A DNA stretch of 64,000 nt from CADCWK01 sp965218235. Its GTDB lineage: Bacteria; Chloroflexota; Chloroflexia; Thermomicrobiales; UBA6265. Shown piece after piece: positions 24,432-33,167 of this stretch. Location: positions 2,352,835-2,416,834 of the forward strand of contig OZ244596.1 of NCBI GenBank assembly GCA_965218235.1, given 5' to 3'. How positions within the stretch are numbered: the stretch's first letter is position 1; every line of letters starts with the position of its first letter. The position numbers and the translations under genes are program-made. The notes under the pieces were generated by a model, which saw only the letters and a list, made by a program, of their open reading frames with translations, searched no databases and was not told where the DNA came from.

Positions 24432-27068
24432 TCAGAGCGGCGCGGCACGACCGCTGAGAGCCTGCCAGACCACCTTGGGCTGGTCCACGAGCAGGACAAC
24501 CAGATCGTCCCGCTCGGACCGCTCCAGCGTCTTCATCGCCGCCGTGATCTCGTCGGTCTCGATCTCGACCGATTCGGGCGCGAGCCCCCCCTCGATCACC
24601 GCTTCCTGGAGCAGCGAGGCGACCTCGCCACGGGCGCGTCCGCGCGTGTTCGTGTCCTCGCGGATGACAATACTCGAGAAGCTGCGGCCCGCGAGGTTGC
24701 CGAAGGAACGGATATCGCCGTTCGACCGGTCGCCCGGCATCGCGATCATCACGTAGGTGTTCTTCGCGCCCATCCGCTGGACGAAGTCGACCATGCCTTC
24801 CAGCCCGGCGACGTTGTGGCAGTAGTCCATCACGATCCGGCGGCCGTCCAGCTCCATCATGTTGAACCGACCCGGCGTCTGGAAGAAGGTGTTGTCGAAA
24901 GTCCGCAGGGCCAGCCGGATCTGCTCCAACTGAACGTCCATCGCGAAGGCCGCCGCCGTCGCCGCGAGAGCGTTGGCGATGTTGACCCGGATCCGGCCGT
25001 CGAAGGTCGCCGGGATCTGGCTGGCGTAGAGCAGACTCGTCTCGCGGCGGTGCTCGATCAGGGTGATCATCTCGCCCTGCCGGGTCTGTTTGAGGACGAC
25101 CGCCTTGCCGCGCTCACGGAGGTGGTCGCGGACGACTGGGTTGTCCTCGTTCATGCTAAAGAAGACGATCTCGCCCCGGGCCGTCCGCTGCATCTCGACG
25201 GTCCACTCGTTATCGGCGTTCAGCACGCTCGCCCCGTCACGCAGCGCGGCCTGCGGAACGACGGCCTTGACCTTGGCGAGGTCACTCAAGGTGTCGATGC
25301 CCTTGAGCCCGAGGTGATCGCTGGCGACGTTCGTGACGACCGCGACGTTGCAGCGGTCGAACCCGAGCCCGGAGCGAATGATGCCGCCGCGGGCAGTTTC
25401 AAGGACGGCGAAGTCGACCGCCGGGTTCTTGAGCACCATCTGGGCGCTCTGCGGACCGCTCATGTCGCCGGCCATGATCTGGGTTCCATCGATGTAGATG
25501 CCGTCGGTCGACGTTAGCCCGACCTTGCGGCCAGACGCCTTCATGATGTGGGCTATCATCCGGGACGTCGTCGTCTTGCCGTTCGTCCCGGTCACGGCGA
25601 CGATCGGAATCCGGCTCTGGGCGCGGGACGGGAACATCATGTCGACGACGGCGCGGCCGACCAGCCGCGGATGGCCTTCGGTCGGGTGGGTGTGCATCCG
25701 GAAGCCGGGCCCGGCGTTGACCTCGCAGATCGCGCCGCCGGCCTGACGAACCGATTCGCTGATGTCGGGCGCGATGAAGTCGATACCGGCGATGTCGAGG
25801 CCGACGACCATCGCCGCCTGCCGCGATATCTCGATGTTGTCCGGGTGGATGTCGTCGGTCCGGTCGATACTCGTGCCGCCGGTGCTCATGTTGCCGGTTA
25901 GCTTGAGCTGGATCACCTGGTCGACATCCGGTACGGATGAGAGATCCATTCCGGCCCGCTCCAGCACTTCAACTGTCTGGGCGTCGATAGCAATCCGGGT
26001 CAGGATCTTCTCGTGGCCAACGCCGCGGCGCGGGTCGGCGTTGGTGATGTCGACCAGCTCCTCGATCGTGTGGACGCCATCGCCGATGACGTGAGCCGGC
26101 ACCCGTTCGGCGACCGCGACGACCTCGTTGTTGACGACGAGGATCCGGTAGTCCTTGCCCGTGATGAATGTCTCGGCGATGACGGTCCCGTTGCGGCTCT
26201 CGCCGTAGGCGATCGGGAAGTTTTCACGGACCTCCTCCTCGTCCCGGAGATTGACGCAGACGCCGCGGCCATGGTTGCCGTCGAGCGGCTTGAGCACGAT
26301 CGGGTAGCCGATCCGGACCGCCTGGCGGACGGCGTCATCGGCACTGGTCACGATCACGCTACGCGGGACGGGGATGCCGACTTCGTGGAGCAGCCGGTTG
26401 GTCAGCTCCTTGTTCGAGGCGATGTCGACGGCGATGTTGGCCGATTGGCTCGTCACCGTTGCCCAGACGCGGCGCTGGTACTTGCCGTGGCCAAGCTGGA
26501 CCAACGATCGGCGGGGATCCAGCCGAAGGACCGGGATCCCGCGGCGCTGGGCCTCGGCGACGATCGCGCCAGTCGACGGGCCGTAGGCGAGCTGCTCGGC
26601 CACCTTGATGACTCGGTGCTCCAGCTCCAGGACGAAGTCGAAGTCCGGCTCACTGTCGTAGATCAGATGGTTGAGTACGCGCAGGGCGAGCTCGCCGGCG
26701 GCACGGCCGACGTCCTCCTGCTCGTACTGGAAGACGACGTTGTAGACGCCGCGCTCCCCCGTCGCCCGGGTCAGGCCACGACGGACCTCGCCACCGGCCA
26801 GGTTCTGCAGCTCGATCGCGACATGCTCGAGGACGTGACCCATCCAGGTCCCGTCCTGCAGGCGCTTGAGGAAGCCACCCGGTCGGCCGATCGAACAGCC
26901 GTGCTCGTAGAGCGTCGGGATCATCGCGACCAGCTTGTCGTAGAAGCCGGTCACCTTGTTCGAGGGCCGGTCCTCCAGCTCACCGAGGTCGACGATCTGG
27001 TGAATGACCGGCATCCGCGCCCAGACGTTGGGACCGCGAAGCGCATGGGTCTGGCGAACCTCGATCAC
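24432..27068 (-). CDS. cphA: Cyanophycin synthetase
   Basis: This 878-residue protein polymerises Asp and Arg into multi-L-arginyl-poly-L-aspartate. In order it has an N domain (1-~160, including HALRGPNVWARM and GHVLEHVAIEL, whose HxxEH matches the metallopeptidase-like site described in CphA1), an ATP-grasp domain (~200-470, with VLKPLDGNHGRGVCVNL and AICEVNAGPGFRMHTHP) that activates the polymer carboxylate for Asp, and a Mur ligase domain (~485-870, VTGTNGKTTTSRMIAHIM, ETARGGIIRSGLGFDRC) that adds Arg. The start is GTG at 27068 because AGGAGG lies nine bases upstream; the frame extends to 27128. It lies 90 bases after cphB, forming a cphB-cphA unit. Confidence 0.95.
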   Translation of the reverse strand: MIEVRQTHALRGPNVWARMPVIHQIVDLGELEDRPSNKVTGFYDKLVAMIPTLYEHGCSIGRPGGFLKRLQDGTWMGHVLEHVAIELQNLAGGEVRRGLTRATGERGVYNVVFQYEQEDVGRAAGELALRVLNHLIYDSEPDFDFVLELEHRVIKVAEQLAYGPSTGAIVAEAQRRGIPVLRLDPRRSLVQLGHGKYQRRVWATVTSQSANIAVDIASNKELTNRLLHEVGIPVPRSVIVTSADDAVRQAVRIGYPIVLKPLDGNHGRGVCVNLRDEEEVRENFPIAYGESRNGTVIAETFITGKDYRILVVNNEVVAVAERVPAHVIGDGVHTIEELVDITNADPRRGVGHEKILTRIAIDAQTVEVLERAGMDLSSVPDVDQVIQLKLTGNMSTGGTSIDRTDDIHPDNIEISRQAAMVVGLDIAGIDFIAPDISESVRQAGGAICEVNAGPGFRMHTHPTEGHPRLVGRAVVDMMFPSRAQSRIPIVAVTGTNGKTTTSRMIAHIMKASGRKVGLTSTDGIYIDGTQIMAGDMSGPQSAQMVLKNPAVDFAVLETARGGIIRSGLGFDRCNVAVVTNVASDHLGLKGIDTLSDLAKVKAVVPQAALRDGASVLNADNEWTVEMQRTARGEIVFFSMNEDNPVVRDHLRERGKAVVLKQTRQGEMITLIEHRRETSLLYASQIPATFDGRIRVNIANALAATAAAFAMDVQLEQIRLALRTFDNTFFQTPGRFNMMELDGRRIVMDYCHNVAGLEGMVDFVQRMGAKNTYVMIAMPGDRSNGDIRSFGNLAGRSFSSIVIREDTNTRGRARGEVASLLQEAVIEGGLAPESVEIETDEITAAMKTLERSERDDLVVLLVDQPKVVWQALSGRAAPL

Positions 27069-27158
27069 GGTGCGGATCCTCCTCGGACGGCTCGGGACGA
27101 CGATCGATTGTCGGTGCGGGTAGTTCAACGACGGGCCATGACGATGTTCAGATGCCGG

Positions 27159-28019
27159 CTAGTACCAGTCGATGATGCGACGCTCCGGGGCAAGGAACCG
27201 GCGGCCGGCGGTCAGGACGTGCAGGCTGGCGTTCGAGACGGAGATCCCGCCCGACGCCTTGACCTCGGCGATGTCGGACACCATCCGGCGCCCGTCGACG
27301 ATCGTAATGCTCTGTCGCCCGATGACTTCCATCACGCCGCGCTCGTCGATCAGGATGCCGGTGTCTTCGTCGATTCCGACGCCGAGCAGGGACGGGTTCG
27401 CGGCGACGAGCGCGAGCAGCCGGCCGATCCGGTCGCGCTGGCGGAAGTGCTGGTCGATGATCATGTCCGGGACAAGGCCGAAGCCCGCCACCATCTGCGC
27501 CATCCGCAGCCGCGGGCTGGGGCCGCTGGCGCCCATCGCGACCATGTGGGCGCTCAGGATGGACGCGCCGGCACTGGTCCCGGCGATGATCGCACCGGCA
27601 TGGTGACGCGCCCGGATCAGCGCCTCGGCGTCGCTTCCGCCCATCATCGCGGAGAGGCGCATCTGGTTGCCGCCAGTCAGGAAGATTCCCGTCGCCTCGC
27701 TGATCGCGGCGAGTGGGATGCGTCCATTCGCGTCCTCACGGCTCATGATCGGGACGGATGCAACGGTCGCGGCTCCCATCTCCGCGAAGATCCGCCGGTA
27801 ACGTTCGCCGCCGTTCTCCATGGAGGATGCCGTTGGGACGATGGCGATCCGCGCCTCCGCCCCACCGGCGAGCTGGAGAAAAGTAGCCAGAATCGAGCGA
27901 TCGTTGACCTTGTCCTCGGCGCCGCCGATCGCGAGGCATGGTCCGACCGAATGGCTGGCGAGAGGAGTTGATTCGAGCGTAGTCTGAGTCAGGACGTCAC
28001 CGATTTGGGCACTCTGCAT
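27159..28019 (-). CDS. cphB: Cyanophycinase (S51 peptidase)
   Basis: This 286-residue enzyme hydrolyses cyanophycin to beta-Asp-Arg dipeptides. The serine nucleophile is S149 in AGTSAGASILSAHM, and the histidine region is PDMIIDQHFRQRDRIGR. Other family features are AIGGAEDK near the N-terminus, FLTGGNQMRL and GIDEDTGILI. About 25 extra residues precede the core. It is the first gene of the cphB-cphA unit, so synthesis and breakdown enzymes are expressed together. A possible -10 (GGGTACAGT on the minus strand, 28060-28068) lies 40 bases upstream. Dipeptide cleavage would need a separate isoaspartyl dipeptidase; the asparaginase-like gene at 54973 is a distant candidate. Confidence 0.94.
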   Translation of the reverse strand: MQSAQIGDVLTQTTLESTPLASHSVGPCLAIGGAEDKVNDRSILATFLQLAGGAEARIAIVPTASSMENGGERYRRIFAEMGAATVASVPIMSREDANGRIPLAAISEATGIFLTGGNQMRLSAMMGGSDAEALIRARHHAGAIIAGTSAGASILSAHMVAMGASGPSPRLRMAQMVAGFGLVPDMIIDQHFRQRDRIGRLLALVAANPSLLGVGIDEDTGILIDERGVMEVIGRQSITIVDGRRMVSDIAEVKASGGISVSNASLHVLTAGRRFLAPERRIIDWY

Positions 28020-28282
28020 AGGATTCCGCCACGTGGAGCCGCTTCGATAGTGGCAGGCGACTGTACCCGTTCAATGAAGGCCCGTCAATCTTGCGTTCCT
28101 GGTCGAGCGGGGGAATCTGGTCTGAAATCCGCGGCGAGAGAGGGTGGCGATCGGCTGACCGGGGGGTTAGGGCATACTTCCAGTCAGCGACGGGAATCGC
28201 CGCATCCCTGACCTGCTTACACTCTCTGGTCAAGATCGTTGAGACCACCCAGCCAACCGCCAGCCAACCGCGAGATTGACAG

Positions 28283-30211
28283 ATGAACCACCCGTTGCGA
28301 ACGAGACTCAAGGACGGGCCGTTGCTCGCCGATGGGGCGATGGGGACGATGCTCCACGCCACCGGCGTGCCGATCGACGCCTGCTTCGACGCGATCAATC
28401 TGACCGATCCGGACGCGATCAGCGTCGTTCATCGGGCCTACATCGCCGCCGGAGCGGACATCATCGAAACCAACACCTTCGGCGCCAACCGGTTCCGGCT
28501 GGAACCCCATGGTCTGGCCGACAAGGTCACGGCCGTCAACAAGCGGGCGGTCAAGCTGGCGCGTGAGGAGCGGGAGATCAGCGGCCAGCCGGTCCTGATC
28601 GCCGGCTCGATTGGTCCGACCGGGCGCAGCGTCAGCGCGTTCAGCCGGATCCCGCCGGCCGAGATCCGGGCCGTCTTCCGCGAGCAGGCCGAAGCCCTGC
28701 TGGAGGGCGGCGTCGACCTGCTCTTCATCGAGACGATGGGCAGCCTGGAAGAGATGGACGCGGCGGTCGCCGCCGTTCGCGAGGCCTGCGACCTGCCGAT
28801 CGTGGCGATGATGACGTTCGGTGACGATGGCTCGACGCTGTCCGGCGACCTGCCCCTGACCGTGCTCCGCCGCCTCGCCGGCGCGGGCGTCGACGTCATC
28901 GGCGGTAACTGCTCGGTCGGGCCGGGCAAGCTGCTGCCGGTAATGCGGTCGCTGGCGCGGGACCGGGCCGACGTCGTCGACGGCGACCAGATCCACCTCG
29001 CCTGCCTGCCCAACGCCGGCTGGCCGACGTTCGTCGGGAGCCGCGTCTTCTACCCGTCATCGCCGGAGTACTTCGCCGACTTCGCGATCGACGCGATCGA
29101 CGCCGGTGTCGGCCTGATCGGCGGCTGCTGCGGAACGACGCCCGACCACATCCGGGCGATGCGGGAGGCGATCGACCGGCGCCGGGAGCGAGAGACCGGC
29201 GGGACCGGCGAAGTTCCACTGGAGAACGCCGAGACGGCGTCACGGCCGATTCGGATCGCATCGACCGCCGTCGACCTGACCGGCCCCGACGAGCCGACCG
29301 AGCTTGGCGGGAAGCTGGGGAAGAAGTTCATCGTCAGTGTCGAGATCGACCCACCGAAGGGGTTCAACCCGGCCAAGGCGCTGGCAGGCGCCCGGTTGCT
29401 CAAGGACGCTGGCGTCGACGCGATCAACGTCGCCGATTCGCCGATGGCGCGGGTCCGAATGAGCGCCATGACACTCTGCTATCTGATCCAGCACGAGGTC
29501 GGGATCGAGACGATCGTCCACTTCACGACCCGGGACCGCTCTCTCATGGGCCTCCAGTCAGAGCTGCTGGGCGCCCACGCCGTTGGCGTCCGGAATATCC
29601 TCGCGCTCCGGGGCGACCCGCCCAGCCTGGGCGACTACCCGGATTCGACCGCGGTCTACGACGTCGATTCGGCCGGGCTGATCGGTGTGATCAAGCGCCT
29701 CAACAGCGGCGCCGATTCGGCGGGCGCGTCGATCGGCCGGCCGGCATCGTTCACGATCGCCTGCGCTGTCGACCCGACGAAGCCCGACCTCGACGATGAG
29801 GTCCAGCGCCTCCGCCGGAAGATCGACGCGGGCACCCACTTCGTCATGAGCCAGCCCATCTACGACATGGCGGTCTGGTCGCATTTTCTCGATCGGTACG
29901 AGCGCGCGTTCGACACCCGTGACCTTGGCGTCCCGGTGCTGATGGGCATCCTGCCGCTTCAGAGCAGCAAGCACGCCGAGTTCCTTCACAACGAAGTTCC
30001 GGGGATCAACCCGACCGACGACGCCCGAGAGCGGATGCGCCGCGCCGGGCCCGACGGCCGGCGGGAAGGGATCCGGATGGCACAGGACCTCCTGCTGGAA
30101 GCCCGCGACCAGGTCCAGGGGACCTATATCATGCCGTCCTTCGGCCGATACGAGGTCGCGGCGGATGTGATCAGCGTGCTGAGTCCCGAGCGGGCTAGGC
30201 TCGCGCATTGA
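28283..30211 (+). CDS. Bifunctional homocysteine S-methyltransferase / 5,10-methylenetetrahydrofolate reductase
   Basis: This 642-residue fusion resembles Bacillus YitJ. The N-terminal half (about 1-310) is a Zn-dependent homocysteine methyltransferase barrel: ADGAMGTMLHA, NTFGANRFRL, and the zinc cysteines in GGNCSVGP and GGCCGTTPDHIRAM. The C-terminal half (about 345-640) is a flavin-dependent methylenetetrahydrofolate reductase: VSVEIDPPKGFNPAKAL, HFTTRDRSLMGLQ, ILALRGDPP and HFVMSQPIYD. Together they make methyl-folate and pass the methyl group towards methionine. It is divergent from cphB. No SAM riboswitch was recognised in 28020-28282; TACACT at 28218-28223 may be its -10. Confidence 0.92.
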   Translation: MNHPLRTRLKDGPLLADGAMGTMLHATGVPIDACFDAINLTDPDAISVVHRAYIAAGADIIETNTFGANRFRLEPHGLADKVTAVNKRAVKLAREEREISGQPVLIAGSIGPTGRSVSAFSRIPPAEIRAVFREQAEALLEGGVDLLFIETMGSLEEMDAAVAAVREACDLPIVAMMTFGDDGSTLSGDLPLTVLRRLAGAGVDVIGGNCSVGPGKLLPVMRSLARDRADVVDGDQIHLACLPNAGWPTFVGSRVFYPSSPEYFADFAIDAIDAGVGLIGGCCGTTPDHIRAMREAIDRRRERETGGTGEVPLENAETASRPIRIASTAVDLTGPDEPTELGGKLGKKFIVSVEIDPPKGFNPAKALAGARLLKDAGVDAINVADSPMARVRMSAMTLCYLIQHEVGIETIVHFTTRDRSLMGLQSELLGAHAVGVRNILALRGDPPSLGDYPDSTAVYDVDSAGLIGVIKRLNSGADSAGASIGRPASFTIACAVDPTKPDLDDEVQRLRRKIDAGTHFVMSQPIYDMAVWSHFLDRYERAFDTRDLGVPVLMGILPLQSSKHAEFLHNEVPGINPTDDARERMRRAGPDGRREGIRMAQDLLLEARDQVQGTYIMPSFGRYEVAADVISVLSPERARLAH

Positions 30212-30248
30212 CGACCGGCCGTCTGACTGTGCAGGCGGGTGAGCGGCG

Positions 30249-30257
30249 TGGTAGGAT
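30249..30257 (+). promoter_or_regulatory. Extended -10 candidate for rplS
   Basis: TGGTAGGAT lies 182 bases upstream of the rplS ATG, implying a leader of about 175 bases that contains the hairpin at 30389-30407. Confidence 0.45.
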
Positions 30258-30388
30258 CACGCGTTGGTCGTCTCGACCCGCGGAGGCGTTTTCTGCCGCC
30301 CGGCGTTCGAGCGGGTCAGGATCGATTCAGGCAGCCGGTTGGGGGGTCCGCCTCACGATTGCGGGCTGGTGACTGGCGCCGGTGGCGG

Positions 30389-30407
30389 AGCGCGAGGCTA
30401 TCGCGCT
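30389..30407 (+). promoter_or_regulatory. Leader hairpin upstream of rplS
   Basis: AGCGCGA-GGCTA-TCGCGCT forms a perfect seven-pair stem with a five-base loop, followed by TT, ending 31 bases before the rplS ATG. It could be an attenuator or an L19-responsive leader element; this rests on position and pairing only. Confidence 0.4.
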
Positions 30408-30438
30408 TTCGGCCGGCTTGAGACAGGGCAGAGCACAT

Positions 30439-30813
30439 ATGGTCGCGCAACTCCTCCGCTCCATCGAATCGGAGCAGTACAAGGACTCGGTCCCCGCGTT
30501 CAACGCCGGAGACAACATCCGGGTCGCCGTCAAGGTCGTCGAAGGCACGCGTGAGCGGATTCAGAACTTCGAAGGCGTCTGCATCCGCCGTCGTGGTGGC
30601 GGGATCAATGAGAACTTTACCGTTCGCCGGATCGCCAGCCACTCGGTCGGCGTTGAGCGAACGTTCCTGATCCACTCTCCCCGGATCGATCGGATCGAGG
30701 TTCTGCGCTTCGGCAAGGTGCGACGGTCGAAGCTCTACTACCTCCGAGGTCTGTCCGGCAAGGCTGCCCGGATCAAGGAGCGCCAGCGCCCGAACGGCAA
30801 GCATCTCGTCTAG
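30439..30813 (+). CDS. rplS: 50S ribosomal protein L19
   Basis: This 124-residue protein has the L19 signatures FNAGDNIRVAVKVVEGTRER, QNFEGVCIRRRGGGINENFT, VGVERTFLIHSPRIDRIEVL and GKVRRSKLYYLRGLSGKAAR. L19 sits at the 30S-50S interface. The ATG at 30439 gives the normal N-terminus MVAQLLRSIESEQYK; an upstream in-frame extension to 30382 lacks family similarity. It is followed by rnhB after 18 bases and then yraN, a gene order common in bacteria. The leader upstream is discussed with its promoter and hairpin. Confidence 0.97.
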   Translation: MVAQLLRSIESEQYKDSVPAFNAGDNIRVAVKVVEGTRERIQNFEGVCIRRRGGGINENFTVRRIASHSVGVERTFLIHSPRIDRIEVLRFGKVRRSKLYYLRGLSGKAARIKERQRPNGKHLV

Positions 30814-30831
30814 CCGGGAACCGAGCGCCGC

Positions 30832-31494
30832 ATGGCAAACCCTCCGCCGGAACGATTCCTTCCCGAGCGCCCGACGCTCGATCACGAGGAGCCGTTCTGG
30901 CGGTCGGGTTTTTCCGGAGTCGCTGGGGTCGATGAGGTCGGCCGTGGCGCTCTGGCCGGACCGCTTGTCGCGGCGGCGGTCGTCCTGCCTTGCTCGATCG
31001 GCGCCGACGGTCAGCATCTCGTTCGGGCACTGGAAGGCGTTCGCGATTCCAAACTGATGTCGGCGGCGCTGCGGGTCGAGATGGTCGAGCGGATCCGGTC
31101 CGCCGCCGTTACCTGGGCGATCTCCACCGTCGGGGCGGATGAGCTGGACCGGGTTGGCGTCGCCTCCGCCAACCGGCTGGCGATGGAGCGGGCCGTTGCG
31201 TCACTCGCCTATCCGGTCTCGGCGCTGCTGATCGACGCTCGGGTGATCGAGACCGAATTGCCACAGGTCGGCCTGATCAAGGGGGACCGGCTGTCTCTCT
31301 CGATCGCCTGCGCCGCGATCCTTGCCAAGGTTCACCGGGATGAGATCATGCGCGAGGAGCACCGGCGCGATGACCGGTACCGGTTCGGAGCTCACAAGGG
31401 GTACGGAACGCCCGACCATCTCGCGGCGATCCGGACTCACGGACCGTGCGCGCTCCACCGGCGCTCGTTCAGCCTGCCGGAACGTACGTCGTGA
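30832..31494 (+). CDS. rnhB: Ribonuclease HII
   Basis: This 220-residue enzyme removes RNA from RNA/DNA hybrids and misincorporated ribonucleotides. Catalytic acids are D34 and E35 in GVDEVGRGALAGPLVAAAV, D135 in ALLIDARV and D170 in SIACAAILAKVHRDEIM. The third site usually reads DGN and here reads DAR, with the aspartate kept. The first 25 residues are an extension beyond the usual core. The stop overlaps the GTG of yraN (GTGA), so the two are translationally coupled. Confidence 0.95.
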   Translation: MANPPPERFLPERPTLDHEEPFWRSGFSGVAGVDEVGRGALAGPLVAAAVVLPCSIGADGQHLVRALEGVRDSKLMSAALRVEMVERIRSAAVTWAISTVGADELDRVGVASANRLAMERAVASLAYPVSALLIDARVIETELPQVGLIKGDRLSLSIACAAILAKVHRDEIMREEHRRDDRYRFGAHKGYGTPDHLAAIRTHGPCALHRRSFSLPERTS

Positions 31495-31883
31495 CCCGGC
31501 TCGAGTCTTCCAGACGCCAACTCGGAACGGCGGGGGAGGGCCAGGCCCGCCGATTCCTCGAAGCGCGGGGCTACCGGTTCGTCGCGTCCCAGTGGCGCGG
31601 CGCGGGGTGCGAGATCGATCTCGTGATGTGGGACCGCGACGAGCTCGTCTTCGTCGAGGTCAAGACCCGGCGGGGCGAGGGGAGCGGTCGCGCCGGCGAG
31701 GCGGTCTCCGCCCGGCAGGTCCGGGCGCTTGTCCGGGCCGCTACGACCTATGTCGAAGGGCTGGACGACACCCGGCGGGATGAGCCAGTCTGGCGAATCG
31801 ATCTCGTCGCCGTCACGCTTGACGGGTCCAGCCGGGTGGCTGACGTCACCCACGTCGAGAACGCCTTCGTAATCGACATCTGA
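31491..31883 (+). CDS. yraN: UPF0102 / YraN family endonuclease-fold protein
   Basis: This 130-residue protein has the YraN core: LGTAGEGQARRFLEARGYRF then CEIDLVMWDRDELVFVEVKTR. The glutamate, aspartate and ExK of the second block are the PD-(D/E)XK nuclease-fold residues. Its cellular role is not settled in the literature. The GTG at 31491 overlaps the rnhB stop and gives a length near the family norm; an earlier ATG at 31446 is less likely. The C-terminus ends WRIDLVAVTLDG ... VENAFVI as in homologues. Confidence 0.92.
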   Translation: MTRLESSRRQLGTAGEGQARRFLEARGYRFVASQWRGAGCEIDLVMWDRDELVFVEVKTRRGEGSGRAGEAVSARQVRALVRAATTYVEGLDDTRRDEPVWRIDLVAVTLDGSSRVADVTHVENAFVIDI

Positions 31884-31935
31884 GAAAATTCGTTGCCTGG
31901 CAATCTCGGCGGTCACTGTTCAAGGGAGTAGCACC

Positions 31936-32484
31936 ATGCCGTCACCGCTGCGTCTGGCCCAGACCGTCCTGATGAGCGCGGCCCTCCTGCTGGGAGCCGT
32001 TACGGTGGCCAGCGCTCAGGACGAAGGGGCGGATGGTGCGAGACAGATCGATCATCCGGCCTATCTCCAGGCCGGCACCTGTGCCCAGCCGGGCGATCCG
32101 ATCTCTGCGCTGGCCGAGACGTCAACTGGACCGGCCGCTCGGCCGCGAACCGACCTCGATGGCCCCGCGCCGTCACCAGGACCGGCCATTCCCGCGGCCG
32201 TCAGCGTGACCGCTGTCGACCAGTCGCTCCCGGACCTGCTCCAGGGCGAGTTGATCGTTCGAGTCGTCGCGAGCGAGGACGAGCCCGGAACGACGATAGC
32301 CTGCGGCTCGATCGGTGGCGAGCCGGACGACGATGGCAACCTGTACCTTGGGCTGACCGGACAGGCTGATTCCAGCGTGACGGGTATTGTCTGGTTGCAG
32401 CGCGATGGAGCTCGGACGACGGTGACCGTCTTCCTCATTCCGGTCACGCCAATAGCGTCTCCACCGCCGACCAGCCAGACCTGA
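31936..32484 (+). CDS. Secreted protein of unknown function
   Basis: This 182-residue protein has a clear signal peptide cleaved after VASA (about residue 27). The mature part has IDHPAYLQAGTCAQPGD, SLPDLLQGELIVRVVASED, TTIACGSIGGEPDDDG and LYLGLTGQADSSVTGIVWL, a pattern I associate with beta-rich secreted proteins that recur in Thermomicrobia-like genomes, without a proven function. Two cysteines could form a disulphide. The tail is Pro/Ser/Thr-rich. GGGAGTAGCACC precedes the ATG. The neighbours are housekeeping genes, so context does not suggest a role. Confidence 0.68.
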   Translation: MPSPLRLAQTVLMSAALLLGAVTVASAQDEGADGARQIDHPAYLQAGTCAQPGDPISALAETSTGPAARPRTDLDGPAPSPGPAIPAAVSVTAVDQSLPDLLQGELIVRVVASEDEPGTTIACGSIGGEPDDDGNLYLGLTGQADSSVTGIVWLQRDGARTTVTVFLIPVTPIASPPPTSQT

Positions 32485-32551
32485 TCCGGCGAGCGATTCT
32501 GCGCGATACTATCCGTCGAATTCCATTCGACGATCCATCAGCCAGAGCGGG

Positions 32552-33124
32552 ATGCGCAACGTGACCGATAGTGCCGCGAACGATCAGCCGGTCCGTCCGG
32601 CTCCTCAGCCCAACCAGAGCCAGTCGACCGCCGAACACCGCGAGCGCGCGCCGGACTCAGTGGGGGTCGCCGTCCTGACGGTCAGCGACACCCGAACGAC
32701 CGAGACCGACACGAGCGGCCGCCTGATCCTGGACGGTCTCGCGGCCAGCGGTCACACCGTCGTCGAGTACCGGATCGCGCCGGACGACCCCGAGGCGATC
32801 CGCGCGATAATCCTGGGCTGGGCGTCCGATCCGCGCATCGCGGCGGTCCTGACGAGCGGCGGCACCGGCATCGCCCGGCGGGACACGACCTATGATGTCG
32901 TGGCCGGCCTGCTGGACAAGCGGCTCGACGGGTTCGGCGAGCTGTTCCGGATGCTGAGCTTCGCGGAGATCGGCGCGGCGGCGATGCTCTCGCGGGCCGT
33001 CGCCGGCGTCCACCAGCGGACGCTGATCATGACGATGCCGGGTTCCCGCAACGCCGTCGGTCTGGCGCTGGAGCGATTGATCCTTCCCGAGCTCGCCCAT
33101 CTGGTCTTCGAAGTCACCAAATGA
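32552..33124 (+). CDS. Molybdopterin adenylyltransferase / MoaB family
   Basis: This 190-residue protein has a disordered N-terminus of about 38 residues, then a MogA/MoaB fold: VAVLTVSDTRTTETDTSG, AVLTSGGTGIARRDTTYDVV and TLIMTMPGSRNAVGLALE. It binds molybdopterin and probably adenylates it before molybdate insertion; MoaB and Mog cannot be told apart from sequence alone. With moaA at 38633 it indicates molybdenum cofactor synthesis, but other moa/moe genes are not in the window. It overlaps nothing and precedes hisS by 43 bases. Confidence 0.88.
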   Translation: MRNVTDSAANDQPVRPAPQPNQSQSTAEHRERAPDSVGVAVLTVSDTRTTETDTSGRLILDGLAASGHTVVEYRIAPDDPEAIRAIILGWASDPRIAAVLTSGGTGIARRDTTYDVVAGLLDKRLDGFGELFRMLSFAEIGAAAMLSRAVAGVHQRTLIMTMPGSRNAVGLALERLILPELAHLVFEVTK

Positions 33125-33167
33125 CGACGACCAAGATGCAGCCACGAACCAGAAGGACCATCTCCGC

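Noticed and set aside
28020..28282. Possible SAM or cobalamin riboswitch ahead of the methyltransferase/reductase fusion
   Set aside because: I looked for the conserved SAM and B12-box core sequences and did not see them.
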